Below, one piece after another: positions 1 through 9,628 of a DNA stretch of 64,000 bases. The stretch's first letter is position 1, and each line of letters opens with the position of its first letter. The notes beneath the pieces are model-generated. The model saw only the letters and a list, made by a program, of their open reading frames with translations, had not been told where the DNA came from and made no database searches. Source of the DNA: Rhodoferax sp. BLA1 (lineage in GTDB: Bacteria > Pseudomonadota > Gammaproteobacteria > Burkholderiales > Burkholderiaceae_C); assembly GCF_013416775.1 (NCBI RefSeq), contig NZ_SZVI01000013.1:248001-312000 (forward strand), written 5' to 3'. The position numbers were made by a program, and so were the translations under genes.

Positions 1-461
1 TGACCCATGGCGCCACCATGGTCAACAGCACCGACGAGTCACGCGCCCTGGCCAGCCGCCACGGCCCGATGGTGATCCTGTCGGCCAGCGGCATGGCCAC
101 CGGCGGGCGGGTGTTACACCACTTGGCGCACTACGCGGGTGACCACCGCAACATGGTCATCCTGACCGGTTATCAGGCGCCCGGCACTCGGGGCGCCAGC
201 TTTGCCAGCGGTGCGAAAACCGTGCGTATCCATGGCCGCGATGTGGTCGTGAATGCGGAGGTGGTGCAACTGCAATCGGCCTCGGCCCACGCCGATGCCA
301 ACCAGCTGATCAGCTGGCTGCGCACGATGCCGCAGGCGCCCGATCAGGTCTACATCGTGCATGGTGAAGCGGGTCCGTCCGACACCCTGCGCGCGCGCAT
401 CAAACACGAGCTGGGCTGGCGTGCGCTGGTGCCAGAGGCCGGGTCCACCTGGCCCACCTGA
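1..461 (+). CDS. Beta-CASP metallo-beta-lactamase RNA nuclease, C-terminal part (5' end outside window)
   Basis: The reading frame is open to the left edge, so the gene begins outside the window and only about its last 150 codons are present. The visible part matches the C-terminal half of beta-CASP metallo-beta-lactamase nucleases, which cut or degrade RNA in the cytoplasm. The stretch VILSASGMATGGRVL is the conserved 'SASGM..GGR' block of the family, and SASAHAD and VHGEAG are the two histidine motifs of the RMMBL domain that complete the two-zinc site. The catalytic HxHxDH motif would be upstream of the window. The gene converges on the nitronate monooxygenase gene, with a palindromic element between the two stop codons. 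The family call is firm; the exact RNA substrate cannot be told. Confidence 0.85.
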   Translation, partial: THGATMVNSTDESRALASRHGPMVILSASGMATGGRVLHHLAHYAGDHRNMVILTGYQAPGTRGASFASGAKTVRIHGRDVVVNAEVVQLQSASAHADANQLISWLRTMPQAPDQVYIVHGEAGPSDTLRARIKHELGWRALVPEAGSTWPT

Positions 462-493
462 ACACATCAGACGATTCACTTGCTACGGTAAGA

Positions 494-530
494 ATAGCTA
501 CCTGCCCTTTTCAATAAAGGGCTAGAGGCC
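494..530 (+). repeat. Dispersed palindromic element, copy 1 (intergenic)
   Basis: This copy is close to the consensus of a repeat found twelve times in the window: ATAGCTAC, two bases, then an inverted pair GCCCTT/AAGGGC around a 7-base loop, then TAGAGGCC. It sits between two convergent genes, 7 bp from the stop codon of the nitronate monooxygenase gene, so its 6-bp perfect stem could also help end transcription from either side. A second TGCTAC block lies just upstream at 481, as in several other copies. Confidence 0.85.
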
Positions 531-536
531 AATTTC

Positions 537-1496
537 TTATACAACACCTAGCAAACGCTCACGCGCTGCCGCGTACTCGCGTTTGAGCTGCGCCACAAAA
601 TCAGCCGTGCTCTGCACCTGGCTGACGGCGCCGATGCCTTGGCCACAGCCCCAGATGTCTTTCCAGGCTTTGGCCTTGTCACCGCCAAAATTCATCGCGC
701 TCGGGTCGCTCTCGGGCAGGTTCTCAGGGTCCAGACCGGCGGCGCGGATGCTGGGCGCCAGGTAGTTGCCGTGCACACCGGTGAACAGGTTGCTGTAGAT
801 GATGTCGTCGGAGTTGCTGGCCACAATCGCCTGTTTGTAGGCCTCTGACGCACGCGCCTCGTGGGTGGCGATGAAGGCCGAGCCAATGTAGGCAAAGTCC
901 GCCCCACAAGCTTGGGCCGCCAGCACCGCACCACCGCTGGCGATTGAGCCGCTGAGCACCAGCGGACCGTCAAACCACTGGCGGATTTCCTGCACCAAGG
1001 CAAACGGGCTTTTGACGCCAGCGTGCCCACCGGCACCTGCGGCCACCGCAATCAGGCCGTCGGCACCTTTCTCGATGGCTTTGTGGGCGTGTTTGTTGTT
1101 GATCACATCGTGCAACACCACGCCGCCGTAGCTGTGGGCGGCAGCGTTGATGTCTTCGCGCGCACCCAGACTGGTGATGATGATCGGCACCTTGTATTTG
1201 ACACACAGCGCCATGTCGTGTTCAAGCCGCTCATTGCTTTTGTGCACGATCTGGTTGATGGCAAAGGGTGCAGCGGGTTGCAGCGGGTGCGCCCGGTTGT
1301 GGGCAGCCAGCGCCTCGGTGATCTCGATCAGCCAGTCCTCCAACTGCTCGGCGGGTCGGGCGTTCAGCGCAGGCATGCTGCCCACCACACCGGCGATACA
1401 TTGGGCGATCACCAGCTGCGGGTTGCTGATGATGAACAGTGGTGAGCCAATCACCGGGAACGGCAAACGGTCAAGGGGCGTGGGGAGTCTGGACAT
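537..1496 (-). CDS. Nitronate monooxygenase (2-nitropropane dioxygenase family)
   Basis: An FMN-dependent TIM-barrel enzyme of about 319 residues that oxidises nitronates such as propionate-3-nitronate to the carbonyl compound and nitrite. The family signature GAGGHAGVKSPFALV carries the conserved catalytic-region histidine, and GPLVLSGSIASGGAVLAA followed by GADFAYIGSAF is the phosphate-binding end of the barrel. I chose the ATG at 1496 (MSRLPTPLD) because family members begin with this short proline-rich lead; a GTG at 1520 would add eight residues. It is the last gene of a same-strand series behind the acyl-CoA dehydrogenase and an alpha/beta hydrolase (30-bp gap), so it may be co-transcribed with etfBA. 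Physiological substrate is unknown. Confidence 0.85.
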   Translation of the reverse strand: MSRLPTPLDRLPFPVIGSPLFIISNPQLVIAQCIAGVVGSMPALNARPAEQLEDWLIEITEALAAHNRAHPLQPAAPFAINQIVHKSNERLEHDMALCVKYKVPIIITSLGAREDINAAAHSYGGVVLHDVINNKHAHKAIEKGADGLIAVAAGAGGHAGVKSPFALVQEIRQWFDGPLVLSGSIASGGAVLAAQACGADFAYIGSAFIATHEARASEAYKQAIVASNSDDIIYSNLFTGVHGNYLAPSIRAAGLDPENLPESDPSAMNFGGDKAKAWKDIWGCGQGIGAVSQVQSTADFVAQLKREYAAARERLLGVV

Positions 1497-1526
1497 AGGA
1501 TGACTTTTCTGAATGACCACAGCGGG

Positions 1527-2315
1527 TCAGTGACTTGGGTGCTTGATCCAGCCGCTGATCTGGTCCACCGCCTGGGCTTCCATACCGACATAACCGTGGT
1601 GATGGAAAGCCTCGCAGGGGCCGCTGCTGGGTTCGGTTCCACCATCGACTTCGATGTACTGTTTGACCGGTGCAGACACCAGTCGGCTGATCAAACGCTG
1701 CGCCGCAGCGGGTGGGGTGATGCGGCAGGCGTCGTGCTTGTGCTGAAAGATCAGAACAGGCACCGTGATGTCCTCCAGCGCAATGTCGACCACGGAGCCA
1801 CCCGGCTGCGATCCAGTGACGGTGGAACTCAGCACCACACCGGCAATCCGGGCGCCCAGTGCCACGCTGTTGGCAGCCGCGCTGAGGGTGCCCTGGCTGG
1901 TGCCGACCAGCCACACCGGAACGTTGCTGCGCTGGCCAATGTCATCCAAGATGGTGCGCACATCGGCCTGATGTTCGCCCGAGCGGCGAAACGCCGGGGT
2001 CATTTGTCTGGCGTCGTTCGGGTTGCCAACCAGGGCAACATTGAAGCCAGCACGCGCGAAATCGTCGCGCGAGCGGATCAGAAAGTTGCCTGATTGGGGC
2101 ACACCGCCCTTGAGCCCGATACCACCATGGCCACCCGCAAACAACAGCACCGTGGCCACGGCACCGTCACGCGGCATCCACCAGTAACTGATGCCCACAT
2201 CACCACGCGAGCTCAGGACCACCAGTCCGTCCTGTGCCATGGCCGAGGTCGCAGCCAAGCAGGCCAACAGCGCACCAAAGACCCAGCGCAGGGCCGAGTC
2301 TGGCCAGCGGCTCAA
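1527..2315 (-). CDS. Secreted alpha/beta hydrolase
   Basis: A 262-residue protein with an N-terminal hydrophobic segment ending in AMAQDG, a plausible signal peptide, so it is probably periplasmic. The nucleophile elbow GTSQG (around residue 137) contains the predicted catalytic serine, an acidic residue follows in the HKHDACR region, and FHHHGYVG near residue 240 gives the histidine. This is the alpha/beta hydrolase fold without a recognisable specific subfamily. The start is a TTG that overlaps the stop codon of the preceding acyl-CoA dehydrogenase gene (TTGA), suggesting translational coupling; no in-frame ATG exists before the signal peptide ends. Substrate is not predictable. Confidence 0.75.
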   Translation of the reverse strand: MSRWPDSALRWVFGALLACLAATSAMAQDGLVVLSSRGDVGISYWWMPRDGAVATVLLFAGGHGGIGLKGGVPQSGNFLIRSRDDFARAGFNVALVGNPNDARQMTPAFRRSGEHQADVRTILDDIGQRSNVPVWLVGTSQGTLSAAANSVALGARIAGVVLSSTVTGSQPGGSVVDIALEDITVPVLIFQHKHDACRITPPAAAQRLISRLVSAPVKQYIEVDGGTEPSSGPCEAFHHHGYVGMEAQAVDQISGWIKHPSH

Positions 2316-4102
2316 AACGCGTCCAGCGCCAGTGCGGTCACGCTACCTGCACCGTCCACAATGCTGTCGCGCAGGCCGGGCACCTTGGTCAGGATGTGAT
2401 CGGCGTAAAAGCGCGCGGTTGTGACCTTGGACTGCATAAAAGCCACGTCCTCACCCCGTGCCAGTGCCTCTTGCGCCACCAGCAGGGCACGGCCCATCTG
2501 CCAGCCCGCCATCAAATTACCCGCGAGCATCAGGTAGGGCACGCTACCGGCAAACACAACATTGGGGTGGACCTTGGTGTTGCCCGACACAAAGTCCACC
2601 ACCTCGATGAAGGCCAGGCGCGCCGCCGCCAGGCGCTTGGCCATGGCCAGGGCATCTGGCGTAGCGCTGGCAGTCAGATCAGCTTCGGTATGGGCGATCT
2701 GAGCGGCGAGTGCCTTGGCGGTCTGGCCACCATCACGCGCGGTTTTGCGACCGACCAGGTCATTGGCCTGGATCGCGGTGGTGCCTTCGTAGATGGTAAG
2801 TATCTTCGAGTCGCGGTAGTACTGGGCGCAGCCGGTTTCCTCGATGAAGCCCATGCCACCATGCACCTGCACACCCAATGAAGTGACCTCCTGGCTCATC
2901 TCGGTGGAAAAGCCTTTGATCAGCGGCACCATGAACTCGTAGAAGGTTTCGTTCTGCTCACGCGTCTGGGCATCGGGGTGGTGGTGCGCCGCGTCGTAAG
3001 CCGCAGCCGCCACACTCGACAAGGCACGGCAACCCTCGGTGTAGGCACGCATGGTCATCAACATGCGTTTGACATCGGGGTGGTGAATGATCGGCCCCGC
3101 TGTGGGCAAGGAGCCATCCACCGGGCGGCTCTGGATGCGCTCCCTGGCAAACTCAACCGCCTTCTGGTACGCCATCTGAGCAATCGCAATACCCTGCACC
3201 CCCACACCGTAGCGGGCGGCGTTCATCATGATGAACATGTACTCCAGGCCCCGGTTTTCCTGCCCCACCAGATACCCCACGGCACCGCCCTTATCGCCAA
3301 ACTGCAGCACACAGGTGGGGCTGGCCTTGATCCCCAACTTGTGCTCGATGCTGACGCAAGCCACATCATTGCGCACACCGATCGAGCCGTCGGTTTTGAC
3401 CAAAAACTTCGGCACCACAAACAGGCTGATGCCTTTGACGCCAGCAGGCGCGCCATTCACGCGTGCCAGCACCAGGTGCACGATGTTCTCGGCCAGGTCG
3501 TGTTCGCCCCAGGTGATGAAAATCTTGGTGCCGGCGATCTTGTAGCTGCCATCGGGCTGGGGTTCGGCTTTGGTGCGCACCGCCGCCAGATCGCTGCCTG
3601 CCTGTGGCTCGGTCAGGTTCATGGTGCCGGTCCACAAACCGCTGACCAGTTTTTCCAGGTAGATGGCATTGAGTTCACTGGAGCCTGCTGTCAGCAGCGC
3701 CTCGATGGCACCGTCGGACAACAGCGGCAACAAGGCAAAACTCATGTTGGCCGAGTTTTGCATTTCCCCGACGGCCGAACCGATGGTTTTGGGCAGGCCC
3801 TGACCGCCGTAAGCCACCGGGTGTTGCAGGCCCTGCCAGCCGGCTTCGGTGTAGGCCTTGAACGCTTCCTTGAAGCCGGGTGTGGCGGTGACCACACCGT
3901 CTTTCCAGCTGGTGGGGTTCTGGTCACCGACCCAGTTCAGGGGTGCCAGCACAGTTTCATTAAATTTGGCGGCTTCTTCGAGCACTGCCTGCGCGGTCTC
4001 GAGGCCGGTATCCTCCATGCCCGGCAACTGCGCGATCTGATCAATACCCGCCAGGTAGCGGATGTTGAACAACATGTCTTTGAGGGGGGCGATATAACTC
4101 AT
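2312..4102 (-). CDS. Acyl-CoA dehydrogenase with extra C-terminal domain
   Basis: A 596-residue FAD enzyme of the long acyl-CoA dehydrogenase subgroup (DmdC/FadE5-like), longer than classical ~390-residue members because of a C-terminal domain from about residue 460. It oxidises an acyl-CoA to the enoyl-CoA and passes electrons to ETF. Recognisable blocks are MNLTEPQAGSDLAAVRT with KIFITWGEHD (FAD/substrate binding), QVHGGMGFIEETG, and the motif YYRDSKILTIYEGTTAIQAN that carries the family glutamate. The ATG at 4102 follows AGGAGACAAGC, a strong ribosome site; a longer frame to 4303 has no support. It follows etfA by 97 bp, so dehydrogenase and electron acceptor are likely made together. Chain-length specificity is unknown. 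Confidence 0.9.
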   Translation of the reverse strand: MSYIAPLKDMLFNIRYLAGIDQIAQLPGMEDTGLETAQAVLEEAAKFNETVLAPLNWVGDQNPTSWKDGVVTATPGFKEAFKAYTEAGWQGLQHPVAYGGQGLPKTIGSAVGEMQNSANMSFALLPLLSDGAIEALLTAGSSELNAIYLEKLVSGLWTGTMNLTEPQAGSDLAAVRTKAEPQPDGSYKIAGTKIFITWGEHDLAENIVHLVLARVNGAPAGVKGISLFVVPKFLVKTDGSIGVRNDVACVSIEHKLGIKASPTCVLQFGDKGGAVGYLVGQENRGLEYMFIMMNAARYGVGVQGIAIAQMAYQKAVEFARERIQSRPVDGSLPTAGPIIHHPDVKRMLMTMRAYTEGCRALSSVAAAAYDAAHHHPDAQTREQNETFYEFMVPLIKGFSTEMSQEVTSLGVQVHGGMGFIEETGCAQYYRDSKILTIYEGTTAIQANDLVGRKTARDGGQTAKALAAQIAHTEADLTASATPDALAMAKRLAAARLAFIEVVDFVSGNTKVHPNVVFAGSVPYLMLAGNLMAGWQMGRALLVAQEALARGEDVAFMQSKVTTARFYADHILTKVPGLRDSIVDGAGSVTALALDAF

Positions 4103-4199
4103 GCTTGTCTCCTGGTTTTTTTGAGGCTTGAGCGCACCAGTGCCCATGCTCTGGCGAAAAAAAAGGGCATCACATGGATGCCCTGGTAACCGGCTTGCC

Positions 4200-5135
4200 T
4201 TACAGGGCAGCCACCAGTTCCGGCACCGCAACGAACAGGTCAGCCTCCAGCCCGTAGTCGGCCACGCTGAAAATTGGTGCCTCGGGGTCTTTGTTAATGG
4301 CAACGATCACCTTGCTGTCCTTCATGCCTGCCAAGTGCTGGATGGCACCGCTGATGCCCGCTGCAATGTAGAGCTGGGGAGCGACGATCTTGCCGGTCTG
4401 GCCCACTTGCCAGTCGTTCGGTGCATACCCGGCATCCACTGCGGCGCGGCTGGCACCAATGGCGGCACCGAGCTTGTCGGCCAGCGGCACCATCACTTCG
4501 TTGAACTTTTCCTGAGAACCCAGAGCGCGGCCACCGCTGACGATGACCTTGGCGGCGGTGAGTTCGGGGCGGTCGTTCTTGGCGATCTCGCTGCCCAAAT
4601 AGGTGCTGCCACCCGTAACAGCCACAGCAGCTACCGTTTCAATAGCTACTGACCCTTGTACTGCTTGGGCTGCAGCATCAAAAGCTGTGGTACGCACGGT
4701 GATCACCTTGATCGTATCCAGGCTCTGCACGGTGGCAATCGCGTTGCCAGCGTAGATTGGACGCTCAAAGGTGTCGGGGCTGATGACTTTGCTCAGGTCA
4801 GAAATCTGACCGACATCGAGCTTGGCGGCCACACGTGGGGCGATGTTTTTGCCCGATGCGGTGGCTGCAAACAGGATGTGGCTGTAGCTGGGCGCCAGCG
4901 CCACCACCTGGGCCGTGACGTTTTCGGCCACACCATGGGCCAGGCTGTCAGCATCGATGTGGATCACTTTGGCCACACCGGCGACCTGGGCGGCGGCAGC
5001 GGCAACAGCAGCGGCGTTGGCGCCAGCCACCAGCACATGCACGTCACCACCGAGTTGGCTGGCTGCGCTGATGGTGTTCAAGGTGGCGGGCTTGAGATGG
5101 GTGTTGTCGTGTTCGGCAATAACAAGAGAGCTCAT
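4200..5135 (-). CDS. etfA: Electron transfer flavoprotein subunit alpha
   Basis: This 311-residue protein is the FAD-binding subunit of the EtfAB heterodimer, which carries electrons from acyl-CoA dehydrogenases to ETF:quinone oxidoreductase. The C-terminal FAD domain is clear: [50 protein letters not shown] and [16 protein letters not shown]. The start at 5135 has GGAAG upstream. The gene is 35 bp behind etfB. Residues about 154-164 are encoded by a copy of the dispersed palindromic element and read [13 protein letters not shown], at the hinge between the N-terminal domain and the FAD domain, a place that tolerates length variation. Apart from this insertion it looks normal. Confidence 0.95.
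   Translation of the reverse strand: MSSLVIAEHDNTHLKPATLNTISAASQLGGDVHVLVAGANAAAVAAAAAQVAGVAKVIHIDADSLAHGVAENVTAQVVALAPSYSHILFAATASGKNIAPRVAAKLDVGQISDLSKVISPDTFERPIYAGNAIATVQSLDTIKVITVRTTAFDAAAQAVQGSVAIETVAAVAVTGGSTYLGSEIAKNDRPELTAAKVIVSGGRALGSQEKFNEVMVPLADKLGAAIGASRAAVDAGYAPNDWQVGQTGKIVAPQLYIAAGISGAIQHLAGMKDSKVIVAINKDPEAPIFSVADYGLEADLFVAVPELVAAL
4642..4675 (+). repeat. Dispersed palindromic element, copy 2 (inside etfA)
   Basis: The plus strand reads ATAGCTACTGACCCTTG, a short loop, then TTGGGCTGCAGC, matching the consensus element with some decay. A GCTAC block at 4630 also matches the outer part of the repeat. Because etfA is on the minus strand, the element is translated in antisense and contributes a short in-frame peptide without a stop codon. 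Confidence 0.75.
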
Positions 5136-5170
5136 GTGTCTTCCTTCAATCTGTGGGCTCAGGCGCTGGG

Positions 5171-5920
5171 TCAGATGACCTTGGCTTCGGTTTTGAGTTT
5201 GGCGACCAGCGTGGCCACGTCAGGCACCTTGATGCCGGCGCTGCGTTTGGGCGGCTCGGAGACTTTGAGGGTCTTGATGCGGGCGATCACATCGACACCG
5301 AGGTCTTCCACCTTGATGATGTCGAGCGGCTTTTTCTTGGCCTTCATGATGTTGGGCAGGGTGACGTAGCGCGGCTCGTTGAGGCGCAGGTCAGCGGTCA
5401 TGACCGCTGGCAAAGTGACGCTGAGGATTTCAGAACCACCGTCGATTTCGCGGGTGATGCTGGCTTTGCCGTCGGTCACTTCGATTTTGCTGGCGCAGGT
5501 GACTTGAGGCAGGTCGGTCAGGGCCGCGAGCATCTGGCCAGTCTGGTTGCAATCGTCGTCGATGGCTTGTTTGCCCAGGATCACCAGGCCGGGTTGTTCC
5601 TTGTCCACAATCGCCTTGAGGATCTTGGCCACCGCCAATGGCTGCAACTCGGCTGCGGTCTCGACCAGGATGGCGCGGTCAGCACCAATGGCCATGGCGG
5701 TGCGCAGGGTTTCCTGGCACTGGGTGACACCACAGGACACCGCGATGATTTCGGTGGCGATGCCTTTTTCTTTGAGACGCACCGCTTCTTCGATGCCAAT
5801 CTCGTCAAACGGGTTCATGCTCATTTTGACGTTGGCAATATCTACACCGGTGTTGTCCGACTTGACCCGGACCTTCACGTTGTAGTCCACCACGCGTTTG
5901 ACTGCGACCAGGACTTTCAT
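5171..5920 (-). CDS. etfB: Electron transfer flavoprotein subunit beta
   Basis: A 249-residue protein that is the AMP-binding partner of EtfA. The N-terminus [19 protein letters not shown] and the blocks [47 protein letters not shown] and [20 protein letters not shown] are typical; the last contains the ETF beta signature. The ATG at 5920 is preceded by GGAGAGACG, while a longer frame to 5968 adds an unrelated stretch and is not supported. It is the first gene of the etfB-etfA-dehydrogenase series and has a 190-bp upstream region with two strong palindromes (5981-5996 and 6068-6081), suggesting control by fatty-acid or branched-chain degradation regulators. Confidence 0.95.
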   Translation of the reverse strand: MKVLVAVKRVVDYNVKVRVKSDNTGVDIANVKMSMNPFDEIGIEEAVRLKEKGIATEIIAVSCGVTQCQETLRTAMAIGADRAILVETAAELQPLAVAKILKAIVDKEQPGLVILGKQAIDDDCNQTGQMLAALTDLPQVTCASKIEVTDGKASITREIDGGSEILSVTLPAVMTADLRLNEPRYVTLPNIMKAKKKPLDIIKVEDLGVDVIARIKTLKVSEPPKRSAGIKVPDVATLVAKLKTEAKVI

Positions 5921-5980
5921 AAAAACGTCTCTCCAAAGTAAAAATGAATGGCAAAACACACCGTGCACCGGTCAATTCCA

Positions 5981-5996
5981 TTGACGTGCACGTCAA
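5981..5996. promoter_or_regulatory. Perfect 16-bp palindrome, candidate LiuR-like operator
   Basis: TTGACGTGCACGTCAA is a perfect inverted repeat 61 bp upstream of etfB. It lies a few bases downstream of a TAAAAT sequence (minus strand, 6009-6004) that could serve as the -10 box, so a bound protein would block transcription. The shape resembles the binding motif I recall for MerR-family LiuR regulators of branched-chain amino acid degradation; that identity is an inference. Confidence 0.55.
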
Positions 5997-6067
5997 CCTG
6001 GGCATTTTATGCGGGCACACCAGCCAGCCTGGTCAAACCACAGACAATCCGCCAGAAAACCAATAAT

Positions 6068-6081
6068 AGAACGACCGTTCT
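6068..6081. promoter_or_regulatory. 14-bp inverted repeat, candidate TetR-family operator
   Basis: AGAACGACCGTTCT has perfect 6-bp arms around a 2-bp centre, the usual form of a TetR-family site. It is 148 bp upstream of etfB and 32 bp beyond a TTGACC sequence that could be a -35 box. Fatty-acid regulators of this family control etf and acyl-CoA dehydrogenase genes in related bacteria, which would fit; no regulator gene is adjacent. Confidence 0.5.
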
Positions 6082-6112
6082 TTTTTAAGTATACCCACTG
6101 CTTGGCTTGTGC

Positions 6113-7378
6113 TCAAGCGGCGCGTTGATGAATGACACGTTGTGGGAAAGGAATTTCGATCCGGTTCTCGCGCAGCAGCTGCAAAATCGCCAGATTGATC
6201 AAGGAGCGCAGATTGTCGCTGCCGTTTTCGGGGTCGCGAATCCAGTAGCCCAGGCGGAACTCCAGCCCGTCGGCACCAAAGTTCATCAGTGCCACCGCCG
6301 GGCCAGGCTCCTGCAGCACCCGCTCTTGCATCGACGCGGCCTGCAGCAGCAGCCGCGTGACCAGGTCCACATCACTCTCATAACCCACCGACACCGTGGT
6401 GGACTGCCAGACCTTGGGGTCGGCCAGCGAGAGGTTTTCGACCCGGCTGGTGATCAGCATCTCGTTGGGCACAATCGATTCACGGCCGCTGAGCGAACGT
6501 ATCACCGTGTAGCGTGCATTGATCTCGGTGATAACACCGCTGAAGTTATCCACCTGCACCGTGTCACCAATACGCATGCTGCGCTCAGCCAGAATGACAA
6601 AACCCGAGACGTAATTGGCGGCAAGCTTCTGCAGGCCAAAACCAATACCGACCCCCACCGCACCACCCAGCACCGACAGCGCCGACATGTCGATGCCCAC
6701 CGCCGACATCGCCAGCAACAGGCCGACAAACATCAACAGCGCCTTGGCTGCGTTGCTAAAGGCCTTGCGCAGGCTCAGCTCACCACCGGTGACATGGCGC
6801 AGCAGCTTGGACTCCAGTGCCGAAGAAATCCACAAGGTGATGATCAGCACCAGACCGGCGGTGAGTGAGCCCTCAATGATCTTGCGCACCGACAGCTGGC
6901 TGGAGCCCACTTTCCAGCTGATCTGGTCGAGCTCTTCCATCACCACCGGCAACAAACCACTGACCCACAGCACCATGGCCAGCCAAGCCACCCAGGAGAT
7001 GGTGCGCTCCAGAAAACGGATCAAGGGTGTTTCGCTGAACGCCGCCTGAAGCACCTTGACACCCAGGCGGATCACCAGCAGCGACATCAGCACCGGTATC
7101 GCAATCTTGAACGCCGCCAGTGGCAAGGTATGGCCCAACAGCTGACGCGCCAGATAAGCCAGTGCCAGCCACAGCGCCGGAAACAACACACCATCCACAA
7201 TGCGCCGACCAAAGGTGATGCTGTTGGCGTCGCGGCCCACAAAGGCCTTGGCGGCCAGGTGCGCCAGCAGCCAGGCCAGCAAGGCGCAGCCGAGCAGCAC
7301 CGCCAGTTCGATCAGAGTGCTGGTCTGCGCCAGCGCCGCCAGCCAGTTTTGCAGGTCGTCGGGTTGCACCTCAGACAT
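6113..7378 (-). CDS. Mechanosensitive ion channel, MscS family
   Basis: A 421-residue inner-membrane protein. Five hydrophobic stretches span residues about 20-260; the pore-lining helix and beta domain are seen in SVLGGAVGVGIGFGLQKLA, VILAERSMRIGDTVQV and VIRSLSGRESIVPNEML, which follow the MscS pattern (glycine/alanine-rich helix, then GD.V and P-N-..L). Such channels open under membrane tension and release solutes after hypo-osmotic shock. Its start overlaps the stop of the upstream histone-deacetylase-like gene by 8 bp, so the two are probably translated together, although no functional link between them is known to me. Confidence 0.9.
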   Translation of the reverse strand: MSEVQPDDLQNWLAALAQTSTLIELAVLLGCALLAWLLAHLAAKAFVGRDANSITFGRRIVDGVLFPALWLALAYLARQLLGHTLPLAAFKIAIPVLMSLLVIRLGVKVLQAAFSETPLIRFLERTISWVAWLAMVLWVSGLLPVVMEELDQISWKVGSSQLSVRKIIEGSLTAGLVLIITLWISSALESKLLRHVTGGELSLRKAFSNAAKALLMFVGLLLAMSAVGIDMSALSVLGGAVGVGIGFGLQKLAANYVSGFVILAERSMRIGDTVQVDNFSGVITEINARYTVIRSLSGRESIVPNEMLITSRVENLSLADPKVWQSTTVSVGYESDVDLVTRLLLQAASMQERVLQEPGPAVALMNFGADGLEFRLGYWIRDPENGSDNLRSLINLAILQLLRENRIEIPFPQRVIHQRAA

Positions 7379-8324
7379 CGGCCATCACCCGGATATGCGC
7401 CTCCACACTGCGCGCCAGCGGGCTCATCACATAACCACCTTCCAGGCAGCTGATCACCCGCCCCTGCGCATGACGCCGCGCCACATCCATGATGCGGCCA
7501 GTCATCCAGGCGTAGTCGCTTTCCACCAGGCCAAGCTGACCCATGTCGTCCTCACGGTGGGCATCAAAGCCGGCGCTGATCAGGATCAGCTCGGGCTGGA
7601 ACTCCTCCAGGCGCGGCATCCAGGCGGCTTCGATCATCTCGCGGATTTCCATACCCTTGGTGTAGGCGGGTACCGGCAGGTTGACCAGGTTGGGCGCGCT
7701 GGAGTGTTGCCAGTCCAACGGGTAAAACGGGTGCTGGTAAAAGCTCACCATCAAAATCCGGTCATCCCCCTTGACAATGTCCTCGGTGCCGTTGCCGTGG
7801 TGCACATCAAAGTCAACAATCGCCACGCGCTGCAGGTTGTGCCGCTCCAGTGCGTATTTGGCGGCAATCGCCACGTTGTTGAAAAAGCAAAAACCACCGG
7901 CCTTGTCGCGACAGGCGTGGTGCCCGGGCGGGCGCACCGCACAAAAGGCGGTGTTCATCTCACCGGCCAGCACCGCGTCGACCGCGTCGGTGGCCGCACC
8001 CACCGCATGCAGGGCCGCAGTCCAGGTGTGGATGTTGATGCTGGTGTCGGGGTCGATCTGCAGGTGGTCGGCACCACCGGCAGCGATGTCTTCCTTGAGT
8101 TCGGCGTTGAGCCCGCGAATGGCGGCGACATACATGCGGCCATGGGCCAGTTCGATGTCGGAGGTGGATGCGGGTGTGGCTTCGCGCCGGTCCAGCGCCA
8201 CATCCAACCCGCTGATCAGCAGCCGGTCATCAATCGCGTCCAGCCGCTCAGGGCATTCAGGGTGCCCCGGACCCATTTCATGTTTGCGAAAGCTCGGGTG
8301 TGTAAAGTATCCGGTCATTGACAT
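7371..8324 (-). CDS. Histone deacetylase family hydrolase
   Basis: A 317-residue arginase/deacetylase-fold zinc hydrolase. The catalytic blocks are all present: RPPGHHA (the histidine pair of the charge relay), VDFDVHHGNGTEDI (zinc-binding Asp and His), SAGFDAHREDDMG (second zinc Asp) and CLEGGYV. Bacterial members deacetylate small amides such as acetylpolyamines or act on acetylated proteins; the exact substrate is not known. The ATG at 8324 has AGGAG 10 bases upstream; an alternative ATG is six bases downstream. The gene diverges from moxR with only 43 bp between start codons, so the two promoters must overlap each other or the coding ends. Confidence 0.9.
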   Translation of the reverse strand: MSMTGYFTHPSFRKHEMGPGHPECPERLDAIDDRLLISGLDVALDRREATPASTSDIELAHGRMYVAAIRGLNAELKEDIAAGGADHLQIDPDTSINIHTWTAALHAVGAATDAVDAVLAGEMNTAFCAVRPPGHHACRDKAGGFCFFNNVAIAAKYALERHNLQRVAIVDFDVHHGNGTEDIVKGDDRILMVSFYQHPFYPLDWQHSSAPNLVNLPVPAYTKGMEIREMIEAAWMPRLEEFQPELILISAGFDAHREDDMGQLGLVESDYAWMTGRIMDVARRHAQGRVISCLEGGYVMSPLARSVEAHIRVMADV

Positions 8325-8367
8325 ACAGGTTTGTCTCCTGGAATGATTTTTTTGGTAAGGTTACCTG

Positions 8368-9288
<921 letters not shown>

Positions 9289-9294
9289 AGTTCC

Positions 9295-9628
9295 CCCCCG
9301 AATCGCCTTCGGCGCCTCCCCCTCAAGGGGGCGCACCCACTGGCCTGGCAAAGCCAGTTCCACGGGTGCCCTGGCTTAAAGCGCGGCAGCGACACCTGTC
9401 TCCGACTATGACTGCACCCCGAAGCGCTTCAGAAGCCTCCCCCTCAAGGGGGCGCACCCAGTGGCCTGGCCAAGCCAGTGCCACGGGTGCTCTGGCCTGA
9501 AGGCCGGTAGCGACACCTGAATGGCTCCCGACCGAAGCACCTCACAGGCCTCCCGCGCCAAGTGGCGCATCTGGTGGTCTGGCATCACCAGTGCCACAGC
9601 TGAGCTGACCTGGAGCCCGGTTGCGTCG
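9295..9628 (+). repeat. Three tandem degenerate ~115-bp repeats
   Basis: Three related units are seen: about 9295-9398, 9416-9519 and 9530-9628. The first two share CTCCCCCTCAAGGGGGCGCA, then a TGGCCTGGC..AGCCAGT..CACGGGTGC block and an ending AGCGACACCTG. The third is strongly decayed but keeps the order (CCTCCCGCGCCAAGTGGCGCA, TGGTCTGGCATCACCAGTGCCAC, GGTTGCGTCG). Inner CCCCCTCAAGGGGG is palindromic, so each unit can fold. The third unit lies within the start of the DUF58 reading frame. Confidence 0.75.

Noticed and set aside
2978-4189. 403-residue plus-strand frame opposite the acyl-CoA dehydrogenase
   Set aside because: It is antisense to a clear gene, has no recognisable domain and a His/Gln-rich composition typical of reading GC-rich coding DNA backwards.
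9295-9628. Possible CRISPR array
   Set aside because: Only three units, ~115 bp each, decaying and without uniform spacers; no cas genes.
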